DNA of 64,000 bases from Flavobacteriales bacterium (GCA_016715895.1 JADJXH010000003.1:992001-1056000), one strand, 5' to 3'. Counted from the stretch's first letter, positions 41,773-50,309 are shown. Program-made: numbers and translations. Notes: generated by a model from the sequence alone, not told the origin.

Positions 41773-42473
41773 CCGAGGCCACACACCAGCACCCCATGGA
41801 CCGTGACCCTTTTCTGGAACTGGGCACGGAAGTCCTGCTAGGGCAACCGGAAATGGTGGAGCGCCTCGCTGCCGTGCGCGCAGTGCTGTTCGACTGGGAC
41901 GGCGTCTTCAATGACGGCTGGAAAGACCTTGAAGGTGGCAGCCCCTTCAGCGAGGTGGGCAGCATGGGCGTGAACCTGCTGCGCTTCGGGCTGTGGTTGC
42001 AGAACAAGGAACAGCTCCCCTTCGCTGCCGTCATCACCGGACAGCACAACCCCCATGCGGAAAGGTTCGCGCAGCGGGAGAAGCTGCACGCGCTCTACAT
42101 GGGCTTCATCGACAAGCGAGAGGCCTTCGATGCCTTCCTGAAAAAACACCGGTTGCGCGACGAGGAAGTCGCCTTCTTCTTTGACGATGCTATAGACCTA
42201 GCGGTTGCAGCCCGGTGCGGACTTCGGATCCTGATGCGGGGCCAGGCCGGCGAGTTCTTCGTGAAGCACGCGGTGACCAGCGGATGCGCAGATGTGATCA
42301 CGGCCCTTAGCGGCGGACAGAATGGTCTGCGCGAAGCAACCGACGCACTGCTGACCCTCATGGGACGCTACGGTGAGGCCATCGACAACAGGGCCGGCTA
42401 CTCGGAGACCTACCAGCGCTACCTCAGCGAACGTCAGGCGGTGGCGCCGGAGATCGTGCGCAACGCGCGATGA
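41769..42473 (+). CDS. HAD phosphatase, KdsC-like
   Basis: 234 residues, GTG start overlapping the upstream stop (ATG 41796 is an alternative). HAD motif I is FDWDGVFNDG. The cap-less C0 pattern of KdsC is kept: SMGVNLLRFGL, AVITGQHN, the substrate-tetramer region GFIDKREAFDAFL and motif IV FFFDDAIDLAVAARCG. KdsC removes phosphate from Kdo-8-P. This protein is about 50-60 residues longer than typical KdsC, at both ends, and motif IV departs from GDDxxD. Context supports Kdo-8-P or a close analogue as substrate. Its TGA abuts the convergent stop (TGATCA). Confidence 0.82.
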   Translation: MTEATHQHPMDRDPFLELGTEVLLGQPEMVERLAAVRAVLFDWDGVFNDGWKDLEGGSPFSEVGSMGVNLLRFGLWLQNKEQLPFAAVITGQHNPHAERFAQREKLHALYMGFIDKREAFDAFLKKHRLRDEEVAFFFDDAIDLAVAARCGLRILMRGQAGEFFVKHAVTSGCADVITALSGGQNGLREATDALLTLMGRYGEAIDNRAGYSETYQRYLSERQAVAPEIVRNAR

Positions 42474-42932
42474 TCAGGGCGCAGGACGTGCGGGCGGCTT
42501 TCCCCGCAACCTGAACCGTATGGTGGTCCCCTCCGGAGGCACGGTCACGGAGGCCTTCTCGAACAGGACAGCGGAGGGTTTGCCCAGCACGTCGTTGCTG
42601 AAGCCGATCGGCTCCCCCGGCAGACCTTGGGCGCCTTTGTCCAGCGCATCATTGCCGTTGAGGTCGAGGAAGGCCTTGGCCGCATATCGCCCGGCCGGCA
42701 GGTCGGCGAAGCGCACCGTGGTCACCGGCCGCACGGCCTCCACCTTGCGCTGCAAGCAGCCCTTGTCCGTGGCGAACGACACCGCGTCCGGGCACACGGC
42801 CACCATCAGTGCGCCATCCCCCTGTGCCGGAAGGGTCACCTCCACCACCAGGCCGCCCTGCGCCATCGACCGGACCAACCCAAGGCAGGCCATCACCATG
42901 AACAGGGCGCGGGGCGAGGGGATCAGAAGCAT
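42474..42932 (-). CDS. DUF2141 family exported protein
   Basis: 152 residues with a signal peptide (ALFMVMACLGLVRSMAQ). The mature part has the DUF2141 pattern: LVVEVTLPAQGDGALMVAVC, FADLPAGRYAAKAFLDLNGNDALDKG and EPIGFSND. These are small periplasmic or secreted beta-sandwich proteins of unknown role. It is the last gene of the six-gene minus-strand operon and overlaps aat by 10 nt. Confidence 0.82.
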   Translation of the reverse strand: MLLIPSPRALFMVMACLGLVRSMAQGGLVVEVTLPAQGDGALMVAVCPDAVSFATDKGCLQRKVEAVRPVTTVRFADLPAGRYAAKAFLDLNGNDALDKGAQGLPGEPIGFSNDVLGKPSAVLFEKASVTVPPEGTTIRFRLRGKPPARPAP

Positions 42933-43528
42933 GCGGGGACCTGCTTGGCGGCGGCAAGCATACGCAAGAACCTTGCCCGGGGCACCTCCACCGCACCCAG
43001 GCTGGCCGTGAAGGGGTTCAGGTATTGGGAGTCGAACAGCGTGAACCCCGCGCTGCGCAGGTGTTCCGCCAGGGCGTGGAAGGCCACCTTCCCCGCGTTG
43101 GGCACGCGATGGAACATGCTCTCTCCGAAGAACGCGCCGCCCAAGGCGACCCCGTAGATGCCGCCGACCAGTTGGCGCCTGCCGGGTCCGTCAGCGGACC
43201 AGACCTCCACGCTGTGGGCATGCCCGGCCCGGTGCAACTGGACGTAAGTGGCCTGGATCCGCGCGTCGATCCAGGTCTCCGGACGCTCGGCGCAGGCCTC
43301 CACCACGGCCGGGAACGCTACGTCGCGCGTGATGTGGAGGTCCATCTGGCGCATGGCCCGTGCGAGACGTGCGTTGGGTCTCACCGTTCCGAGGTCGAAC
43401 ACGGCTCGGGGATCGGGATCGTGCCAGTAGAGCTCCCCATCGGCATGCGCCATCGGGAACCGGCCTTCGCCGTACGCCTCCAACAGAGTGTGCACCGGGA
43501 TCACCGGCACTTCCCGGGAACGGCTCAT
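42923..43528 (-). CDS. aat: Leucyl/phenylalanyl-tRNA--protein transferase
   Basis: 201 residues. Family motifs: YGEGRFPMAHADGELYWHDPDPRAVFD (in two parts), VETWIDARIQ-type PETWIDARIQATYVQLH, HSVEVWSADG, LVGGIYGVALGGAFFGESMFH and LFDSQYLNP. It adds Leu or Phe to N-terminal Arg/Lys and so feeds the N-end rule pathway (ClpS/ClpAP). It sits in an operon with unrelated envelope genes and overlaps its upstream neighbour by 4 nt. Confidence 0.94.
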   Translation of the reverse strand: MSRSREVPVIPVHTLLEAYGEGRFPMAHADGELYWHDPDPRAVFDLGTVRPNARLARAMRQMDLHITRDVAFPAVVEACAERPETWIDARIQATYVQLHRAGHAHSVEVWSADGPGRRQLVGGIYGVALGGAFFGESMFHRVPNAGKVAFHALAEHLRSAGFTLFDSQYLNPFTASLGAVEVPRARFLRMLAAAKQVPACF

Positions 43529-45216
43529 GGCCGCACCTTGACCACGGTGCGTTCCACCAGCGGACCACCGAGGTCGGCGCGCAGGTGATACAGCCCGTCC
43601 GGCAGGCCGGCCAGCTGCGGATCGGCGAGGGTGAGCTGGCGATAGGTGCCCGGCTCAACGGGCTCGGACAGGCGCCAGACCAGCCGCCCGAGCGCATCGA
43701 AGAGCTCCAGCTGCAGCAGGTCGGCCTCCCCGGTGAACAGCGCCAGGGTGAACCCGTCGCTGAAGGGCATCGGGAAGACCTGCAGGACGGCCTCATGCCG
43801 CAGGCCGGTGAGGTCCTCACCCTCCAGCAGCAGGTGAGCCCGCCACAGATCGGGGATGCCGTACCCGACATCGCTGTCCGGACGCAGGGCGTGCGATGCG
43901 CTGCGCCGAATGACGTCGGTGATCTCCGCCGCGGACCGGTCGGGATGGAGCTGCCACAGGCAGCACGCAAGCCCGGCCACGATCGGTCCGCTGAAGGAGG
44001 TGCCGTTGATGCGCGCCAGTGAAGTGCCGTCCACATCGAGGCCGGTGGCCTCCCAGCCCACCGCACACACATCGGGCTTCACCCGGCCGTCCGCCGAGGG
44101 ACCATGCCCACTGAAGGGTGCGCTCTGGCGCTCAAGACCCACGGCCCCCACGGCGAGGATGCCCTCGGCGTCGGCGGGCGGGCTGATGCGGTACCACGCG
44201 CTCTGGCCGCTGTTGCCCGCGCTGTTCACCACCACCATGCCCTTGCGGGCGGCGATGCCGGCGGCGATGCTGATGCGGGTGGTCCGGCCGTCGAGGTCGG
44301 TCACGCTGTGGTCCTGCGTGCTGTCATCGAAGGTGGTGTAGCCCAGGGAGGTGTTCAGCACATCGCAGCCCAGGCTGTCCAGCAGTTCGGCCCCGCGCAC
44401 CCAGTGGTCCTCCTCCACGATGAACTCGCTGTCCGCATCCTCCGTGCGCACCAGCGCCACATCCACGTCCGGGGCCACGCCCAGGAACCGTCCGGGCAGG
44501 CGACCCGCGATGACCGACAGCACGCTGCGCCCGTGCCAGTGATCAGCGTACACATCGCCGTCGGCCTGCACGAGATCGGCGGTGAGGACGATGCCGTTGC
44601 GTTCGCGCAGCGCGGAGAAGGCGGCCAGTTGGTCCACGCGATCGAACCCGCTGTCCAGCACACCCAGCAGCATGCCCTCCCCCGTGGCGCCGGCGCGGTG
44701 CAGCAGGTGTCCGTTGAGCATGCTGAGCTGCCGGAAGCCCTGGCCGTAGGTGGCCTCGTCGGCCGCATCCACGCTGTTCTTCAGAAGCACCGGGAACTTG
44801 GAGGGAGTGCCCACGTGATGCGGCCGGCCATCATGCACGCACCGCATGGCCCGCACGAATGGCAACCGGTCGAGCGTGTCAAGCGCGAGCGTGTCGGTGC
44901 TGCGGATGGTGGCGCTGTTCTGCCAACGGCTTGTGCCAAGCACCTGCAGGTCGCCCGCCTGCCGCAGGGCGGCCACGAAGGCCGGGTCCACCGGCAGGTC
45001 GAGGGAGTCCAGCGGGATCCCTTGCCGGTCGCGGCGCTCGATCGCGCGCGCGCTGAGGAAGGTGGTCGGGGCGGAAAGGCTGTGCGGCGTGCCTCCCTTG
45101 TGCGTGAACTCGATGAGGTAGGTCGCCGGTGCCGTCTGGGCAGCGGTCTCGGGGGATGTGATCAGCAGGGCCGCCACCGACGGCACCATCCACCAACAGA
45201 TGCCCCTAGTTCCCAT
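43525..45216 (-). CDS. S8 (subtilisin-like) serine protease with T9SS sorting domain
   Basis: 563 residues from the ATG that overlaps the previous stop (45216; ATG 45189 also precedes the signal peptide). Catalytic triad: Asp in GVLDSGFD (about 185), His in HWHGRSVLSV (about 226), Ser in NGTSFSGPIVAG (about 405). An N-terminal inhibitor-like prodomain is visible (residues about 30-150). The C-terminal 85 residues are a T9SS type A domain (VFPMPFSDGFTLALF, LELFDALGRLVWRL). It should be secreted through the T9SS and act outside the cell. Confidence 0.9.
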   Translation of the reverse strand: MGTRGICWWMVPSVAALLITSPETAAQTAPATYLIEFTHKGGTPHSLSAPTTFLSARAIERRDRQGIPLDSLDLPVDPAFVAALRQAGDLQVLGTSRWQNSATIRSTDTLALDTLDRLPFVRAMRCVHDGRPHHVGTPSKFPVLLKNSVDAADEATYGQGFRQLSMLNGHLLHRAGATGEGMLLGVLDSGFDRVDQLAAFSALRERNGIVLTADLVQADGDVYADHWHGRSVLSVIAGRLPGRFLGVAPDVDVALVRTEDADSEFIVEEDHWVRGAELLDSLGCDVLNTSLGYTTFDDSTQDHSVTDLDGRTTRISIAAGIAARKGMVVVNSAGNSGQSAWYRISPPADAEGILAVGAVGLERQSAPFSGHGPSADGRVKPDVCAVGWEATGLDVDGTSLARINGTSFSGPIVAGLACCLWQLHPDRSAAEITDVIRRSASHALRPDSDVGYGIPDLWRAHLLLEGEDLTGLRHEAVLQVFPMPFSDGFTLALFTGEADLLQLELFDALGRLVWRLSEPVEPGTYRQLTLADPQLAGLPDGLYHLRADLGGPLVERTVVKVRP

Positions 45217-45886
45217 GTGCGGTGATGACCTGCCGGAAGTACCAGCCGTTCGTGCCGGTGACCTGGGTGTTCGACGTGTCGCGCATACGCTCCACAAGCC
45301 CCACGTGCTTGGCGTACCGTTCACGGTAGATGAGCGTGTCCACCTGGTTGTTGGGATAGTAGTTGCGCACCAGCAGGGTGCTGTCGAAGCTGAGGGTGCC
45401 ATGCTGCCAGGGCCGGTCCACCTCCTCATAGCCCACCTCCACGTCGCGGAGGCTGTTGAAGGCGTTGAGGTTCCAGCGCTCGCCCACCTTCGGCGGGAAG
45501 GAGAGCTTGAGCAGCCGCACATCCTCCTCGGTGCGCTCGGCGTAGGTGGCCTGGCGCGTCTGGGTCCACACATCCTTGATCCGCCAGTCGTTCGTGAGGG
45601 TATCCCACACGAAGCGCTCGATGCGCTGAGCGGTCCGGCCTTCCGGGTCGGTGTACACCGAGTCGATCACCTCGCGAAGGCGGTAACGGACCGCTCCGCT
45701 CACGCCGATGGCCTCGAAGGACCAGGAGGAATCCACCAGGTACTCCGCCCAGGCGCCTTGCTGCACGGGGAAATAGCCATAGCCCAGGTCGACCGGCCCG
45801 GTCCCGTCCTTGCGGCAGGCGGGCAGCAGCGCGGCCAGCGCGCCGATGGCGAGCAGGGAACGACGGGCGATCAGGCGGTGTGTCAT
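45206..45886 (-). CDS. Exported lipoprotein of unknown function
   Basis: 226 residues. Lipoprotein signal ALAALLPAC after an RR-containing n-region. The mature part is beta-rich and Tyr/Trp-rich (YGYFPVQQGAWAEYLVDSSW at the start is frequent in Bacteroidota lipoproteins of this kind). No enzyme motif is seen. It overlaps mnmA by 4 nt and the S8 protease by 11 nt, so expression is coupled. Confidence 0.7.
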   Translation of the reverse strand: MTHRLIARRSLLAIGALAALLPACRKDGTGPVDLGYGYFPVQQGAWAEYLVDSSWSFEAIGVSGAVRYRLREVIDSVYTDPEGRTAQRIERFVWDTLTNDWRIKDVWTQTRQATYAERTEEDVRLLKLSFPPKVGERWNLNAFNSLRDVEVGYEEVDRPWQHGTLSFDSTLLVRNYYPNNQVDTLIYRERYAKHVGLVERMRDTSNTQVTGTNGWYFRQVITAHGN

Positions 45887-46992
45887 GGCATGCGGTCGAT
45901 GAACCCTCCACCGAGGACATCATCCCCGTCGTAGAAGACGGCGCTCTGCCCCGGAGCGATGCCTGCCACCGGCGCATGGAACTCCACACGCACGTGCTCA
46001 CCCTCCATCCGGAGCGTGCTGGGCGTGCCTTTGTCCTTGTAGCGCACTTTGGTGACGGCTTCGATCTCGCCGTTCAACGCGTTGATCTTCATGAAGTTCG
46101 GACGCCGCACCCACATCGTCTGCCGGCGCAGTTCCTCCTTTCTGCCCAGGACCACGGTATTGGTCTCCGGACGGATGTCCGTGACGTAGAGCGGTTCGCC
46201 GACGGCGATGCCCAGGCCCTTTCGCTGGCCGATGGTGAAGAACGGATAGCCGTCATGCTCCCCCAGCACTTCGCCGGAGGTGCTCACGAGCTTGCCGTGC
46301 GCGAGCCTGGCGGTGACCTCGGGTTCCTTGCGCTTCAGGAAGCCCCGGTAGTCGTTGTCAGGGATGAAGCAGATCTCGTAGCTCTCGCTCTTCTGGGCCA
46401 GTTGCGGGAAGCCCGCCTCATGCGCCAGCCTGCGGATCTCGCTCTTGTGGAACCCACCCACCGGAAAGCGGGTGCGCGCCAGGCTGTCCTGCTTGAGGCC
46501 CCACAGCACATAGCTCTGGTCCTTGCCTTCGTCCAACCCCTTGCTCACGGTGAACCGACCGGCATGGGGTCCTTCCACCACCGGGGTGAGGCGGGCGTAG
46601 TGGCCCGTGGCGATCAACGGACAGTCCAGCATGTCCGCGCGCTTCAGCAGGGCCTCCCACTTGATGAACGTGTTGCACAACACACAGGGGTTCGGCGTAC
46701 GGCCACCGAGGTACTCCTCCACGAAGTTGCCGATGATGGCCTCGCCGAACTCGTCGCGGATGTCGAGGATGATGTGGTGGAACCCGCGGCTGACGGCCAG
46801 GTTGCGCGCGTCGTTGATGCTGTCCAGGTCGCAGCAACCCGTAAGGCGCTTCGCGCCGCCGCTGCTGGCGTAGTCCCAGGTCTTCATGGTGACCCCCACC
46901 ACCTCATAGCCCTCCTCATGCAGCAGCAGTGCGGCCACGGAGCTGTCGACCCCGCCGCTCATCGCCACGAGCACCCGTCCATGCCTGCTCAT
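45883..46992 (-). CDS. mnmA: tRNA 2-thiouridine(34) synthase MnmA
   Basis: 369 residues. PP-loop VAMSGGVDSSVAALLL at the N-terminus, catalytic cysteines in NPCVLCNTF and in SYEICFIPDNDY, and the RxKGLGIAVGEPLYV segment. It thiolates U34 of Lys, Glu and Gln tRNAs with sulfur from a relay. Second gene of the six-gene operon; overlaps both neighbours by 4 nt. Confidence 0.96.
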   Translation of the reverse strand: MSRHGRVLVAMSGGVDSSVAALLLHEEGYEVVGVTMKTWDYASSGGAKRLTGCCDLDSINDARNLAVSRGFHHIILDIRDEFGEAIIGNFVEEYLGGRTPNPCVLCNTFIKWEALLKRADMLDCPLIATGHYARLTPVVEGPHAGRFTVSKGLDEGKDQSYVLWGLKQDSLARTRFPVGGFHKSEIRRLAHEAGFPQLAQKSESYEICFIPDNDYRGFLKRKEPEVTARLAHGKLVSTSGEVLGEHDGYPFFTIGQRKGLGIAVGEPLYVTDIRPETNTVVLGRKEELRRQTMWVRRPNFMKINALNGEIEAVTKVRYKDKGTPSTLRMEGEHVRVEFHAPVAGIAPGQSAVFYDGDDVLGGGFIDRMP

Positions 46993-47999
46993 GGGGCGGT
47001 GGGTCTGGGTTCTCCGTCCACATAGTCCACCCGGCTCAGGACCCGGCCCGCCGTGTCGTACTCGGTCACGATGCCATTGAGCAGCCCGTTGCGGTAGGTG
47101 CCTTCACGCTTCTTCGATTGCCCTTTCAGCACGCGCTGCACCTCGGGCGTTCCGCCAAGGGCGGGGTCGGCGGGCAGCTGCTCCGTCACCCACGTGCCAT
47201 TGCAGTGGTACTCCGTGAACGGCCCGTCGAGCCTGCCCTGCACGTACGTGAACTCACTGCGGAGCTGGTCGTCGTCGCAGTACTCCTTGAACACGCCGTT
47301 CTCCTTCTTGTCCTTGATGAAGCGCCCCTGCTGGTACACGAGCTGCAGCTGCACCTTGCCGTTCTCCAGAAAGTGGTACCAGATGCCATCACGGTCGCCG
47401 TTCACCATGCGTCCTTCGATCTCCTTCACCCCATTGGGGTGGTACCAGGTGAAGGTGCCATCGCCCAGGCCGCGCACGTAGGTGCCGCGGTGCTTCACCT
47501 GCCCTCCCGGGAAGAACTGCTCGTGGACCCCGTCCTGCTCCCCGTTGGCGTAGGTGATCCGCTCGGCCAGGGTGCCGTCGCTGAACCAGGTGAGCTGCTC
47601 CCCATGCTGCCGTCCCTTCACCCAGGCCTCCATGGAGCGCTTGCCCCCATCCGGACCGTAGTAGGTCCAGATGCTGTCCTTGTCCTGGCCCACGTAGCGT
47701 CCTTCGGCCATCAACCGGCCGTTGGGATGGTAGTGCCGTGCATGGGCCGCCGATCCATCGGCGTAGTGGTCCACGATGCTCTCCACGGCGCCGTTGGTGG
47801 CGAAGTAGGTGAAGGAACCGACGGGCCGGTCGTCCTTGAACTGACCGGTATAGCGCAGCTGCGGGCTGTCCGCCCAGGTCCGGGCCCAGGGGCCCTGCTT
47901 GCGGCCCTGCGCGTCGGTCCGGTTGGGCGCGGGGGGTTGGGCGGCGAGCCCACCAGCGACGAGCAACGGCAGCACCGCACGAAGGGCGTGGCAACGCAT
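46989..47999 (-). CDS. Exported MORN/YwqK-type repeat protein
   Basis: 336 residues with a signal peptide (VLPLLVAGGLAAQ). The body is a run of MORN-like variant repeats: YHPNGRLMAEGRYVGQDKDSIWTYY, WFSDGTLAERITYANGEQDG, YHPNGVKEIEGRMVNGDRDGIWYHF and others, about ten in all. Such proteins are often named YwqK antitoxin by similarity, but nothing here suggests a toxin partner. Likely an envelope beta-sheet scaffold. First gene of the six-gene minus-strand operon. Confidence 0.85.
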   Translation of the reverse strand: MRCHALRAVLPLLVAGGLAAQPPAPNRTDAQGRKQGPWARTWADSPQLRYTGQFKDDRPVGSFTYFATNGAVESIVDHYADGSAAHARHYHPNGRLMAEGRYVGQDKDSIWTYYGPDGGKRSMEAWVKGRQHGEQLTWFSDGTLAERITYANGEQDGVHEQFFPGGQVKHRGTYVRGLGDGTFTWYHPNGVKEIEGRMVNGDRDGIWYHFLENGKVQLQLVYQQGRFIKDKKENGVFKEYCDDDQLRSEFTYVQGRLDGPFTEYHCNGTWVTEQLPADPALGGTPEVQRVLKGQSKKREGTYRNGLLNGIVTEYDTAGRVLSRVDYVDGEPRPTAP

Positions 48000-48003
48000 G
48001 CGG

Positions 48004-48011
48004 CAAAGATA
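48004..48011 (-). promoter_or_regulatory. -7 element TATCTTTG for the six-gene minus-strand operon
   Basis: Exact consensus, 4 nt before the ATG at 47999, divergent from the GT9 promoter 40 nt away. Confidence 0.6.
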
Positions 48012-48050
48012 CCCACGCACGCCCGGCAGCCCCCGCTGAAAGGGGCCCGC

Positions 48051-48058
48051 TATCTTCG
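48051..48058 (+). promoter_or_regulatory. -7-like element TATCTTCG for the GT9 gene
   Basis: 7 of 8 consensus positions, 7 nt before the ATG at 48066. Confidence 0.5.
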
Positions 48059-48065
48059 GCCGCGG

Positions 48066-49163
48066 ATGACCCTCTTCAGACCGGATTGCCGCCACTTCAG
48101 GGGCGACGTGCCCTGCGGACCGCACAAGCTGCATGGCGTACACTGTGCGGACTGCACGCATTACGACCCCATCCGCCAGCGCGTGCTGATCATCAAGCTC
48201 GGTGCGTTGGGCGATGTGGTGCGCACCACGCCGCTGCTGACACCGCTTCGCCAGCGGTTCCCGCAGGCGGAGATCCACTGGTTGACGCTCAGCCCCGAGA
48301 TCCTGCCGGCCTCGGTGGACCTGAAGCTGCCATTCGACCTGGCCTCCCTGCTGGTGATCGAGGAGACCACCTACGATTACGCCATCAACCTCGACAAGGA
48401 CCGCGAGGCCTGCGCCCTGATGGTCCGCGTGAAGGCCGGCGAGAAGCACGGGTTCATCTGGAAGGACGGCCGTTGCGCTCCGGTGGATGAGCGGGCGGTG
48501 CACAAGTTCAGCACGGGGGTGTTCGATGACCTGAGCCGGTCGAACACCCTGAGCTACCTCCAGGAGATCTTCGACATCGCCGGCTTCACCTTCCAAGGCG
48601 AGGACTATGTGCTGGACAACCACGCGGCCGGACGCAGGGCCTGGGACATCGACCGGGCCCGTCATGTGGTGGGCCTGAACACCGGTTGCGGGGGCCGCTG
48701 GACCAGCCGCCTGTGGAGCGAGGACCGCTGGACCGAGCTCGCAAGGCACCTGAAGCGCGACGGCTATGAGGTGGTGCTGCTGGGCGGCCCGCCGGAGCAT
48801 GACCGCAACCTGCGCATCGCGGCGGCCAGCGGAGCCACCTACTTCGGACATTTCGACCTGCAGCTCTTCATCGACCTGCTCGACCAGTGCGACACGGTGG
48901 TGACCCAGGTGACCATGGCGATGCATCTGGCGCTGGGCCGGCACAAGAACCTGGTGCTGATGAACAACATCTTCAACCGGCACGAGTTCGAGCTGTACGG
49001 TCGCGGAAGTGTGGTGGAGCCGAGCACGGGCTGTGAGTGCTTCTACGCGCCGCGTTGCCGCCGCCTCGACAAGGGCGGACACGCCTGCATGGACGACATC
49101 AGTGCAGAAACGGTGCGTTCGGCGGTGCATGCCTGCAGGCTGCACCGTGCACCGGATGCTTGA
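48066..49163 (+). CDS. Family 9 glycosyltransferase (heptosyltransferase type) with Cys-rich N-terminal extension
   Basis: 365 residues. The GT9 core starts near residue 40 (VLIIKLGALGDVVRTTPLL) and continues with GLNTGCGGRWTSRLWS and LLGGPPEHDRN, the ADP-heptose-type acceptor/donor regions. Ahead of it is a short extension with Cys8, Cys17, Cys27 and Cys30, spaced like a small zinc site; a second Cys group (GCECFYAPRCRRLDKGGHACM) lies at the C-terminus. It probably adds a sugar to the LPS core. It is followed 9 nt later by a GT4 gene. Confidence 0.88.
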   Translation: MTLFRPDCRHFRGDVPCGPHKLHGVHCADCTHYDPIRQRVLIIKLGALGDVVRTTPLLTPLRQRFPQAEIHWLTLSPEILPASVDLKLPFDLASLLVIEETTYDYAINLDKDREACALMVRVKAGEKHGFIWKDGRCAPVDERAVHKFSTGVFDDLSRSNTLSYLQEIFDIAGFTFQGEDYVLDNHAAGRRAWDIDRARHVVGLNTGCGGRWTSRLWSEDRWTELARHLKRDGYEVVLLGGPPEHDRNLRIAAASGATYFGHFDLQLFIDLLDQCDTVVTQVTMAMHLALGRHKNLVLMNNIFNRHEFELYGRGSVVEPSTGCECFYAPRCRRLDKGGHACMDDISAETVRSAVHACRLHRAPDA

Positions 49164-49172
49164 TCCGCGTCC

Positions 49173-50309
49173 ATGCGCATCACCTACCTGAGCACCTTCT
49201 TTCCGCTCCGCGGCGGCATCGCGCACTTCAACGAGCGCTTCGCCGGCGAACTCCTTCATCGCGGCCATGCGGTGCGGGCCGTCACCTTCAGCCGGCAGTA
49301 CCCCAAGCTGCTGTTCCCGGGAAAGACGCAGGAGGAGTCCGGTGGTGCGGCGGGGAGCGCACCGATGACCGCGGAGGTGCGCGTGGACAGCATCGGTCCA
49401 CTGAGCTGGTGGCGGACCGGGCGCTCCATCCGTCGGGATGCGCCGGACGTGCTGCTGTTCAAGTACTGGATCAGCTTCTTCGCCCCGTGCTTCTGGGCCA
49501 TCTCGCTGCTGGCCCGTGGCAACCGGGGCACGCGCGTCGTGTACGTGGTGGACAACTTCATCCCGCATGAGAACAGGCCCGGCGAGCGGATCCTGCGGTG
49601 GCTCGCCTTCCGCTGCGTGGACGGCTGCCTGGTGATGAGCGAGGCCGTGGAGAAGGACATCCGCACAGCGCACCCCCGGCTTCCCATTGAGCGGTCACCC
49701 CATCCGGTGTACGACAACTTCGGCGCTGCACAGGACATGGCCCATGCACGGCGCATGCTGAAGTTGCCGGAGGATGCCGTCGTCGCGCTCTTCTTCGGCT
49801 ACATCCGGCCTTACAAGGGGCTCGATCTGCTCATCGAGGCCTTTCCTGCGATGGCCGCGCTGGACCCTCGTCTGCACCTGGTGATCGCCGGCGAGTGCTA
49901 CGAGGACGAGCAGCGATACCGCGATCTGGTGAACGCCAGCCCGATGGCGGAGCGCATCCACTACTTCGGCGACTACATTCCCAACGATGCGGTGGCCACC
50001 TACTTCAGTGCGGCGGACGTGCTGGTGCTCCCCTACCGCACCGCCACCCAGTCCGGCATCGTGCAGATCGCCTATCACTTCGAGCGTCCGTGCATCGTGA
50101 GCGATGTGGGCGGGCTGGGCGAAGTGGTGGTCGATGGGGTCACGGGCTACGTGGTCGGTGCTGGTGGAGGCGCTGCGCTTGTGGACGGGATGCGGCGCTT
50201 CCTGGCCGGACCGAAGGACATGCGTGAGGCCATCCGACGCGAACGGCGCAAGTACGCCTGGGATGCCTTTGCCGAGGCCTTGGAACGGCTGGCCGCGCGC
50301 ATCCGGTGA
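49173..50309 (+). CDS. GT4 family glycosyltransferase
   Basis: 378 residues. N-terminal acceptor half with FFPLRGGIAHFNERFAGEL; C-terminal donor half with LFFGYIRPYKGLDLLIEAF, LVIAGECY, DVLVLPYRTATQSGIVQIAYHFERPCIVSDVGGL (the EX7E-type region, partly altered) and GVTGYVV. It would transfer a sugar from a nucleotide donor to a lipid or glycan acceptor. Likely in one transcript with the GT9 gene. Confidence 0.92.
   Translation: MRITYLSTFFPLRGGIAHFNERFAGELLHRGHAVRAVTFSRQYPKLLFPGKTQEESGGAAGSAPMTAEVRVDSIGPLSWWRTGRSIRRDAPDVLLFKYWISFFAPCFWAISLLARGNRGTRVVYVVDNFIPHENRPGERILRWLAFRCVDGCLVMSEAVEKDIRTAHPRLPIERSPHPVYDNFGAAQDMAHARRMLKLPEDAVVALFFGYIRPYKGLDLLIEAFPAMAALDPRLHLVIAGECYEDEQRYRDLVNASPMAERIHYFGDYIPNDAVATYFSAADVLVLPYRTATQSGIVQIAYHFERPCIVSDVGGLGEVVVDGVTGYVVGAGGGAALVDGMRRFLAGPKDMREAIRRERRKYAWDAFAEALERLAARIR

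Noticed and set aside
46989..47999. Antitoxin of a toxin-antitoxin pair
   Set aside because: YwqK-type naming is by repeat similarity only; there is a signal peptide and no toxin gene next to it.
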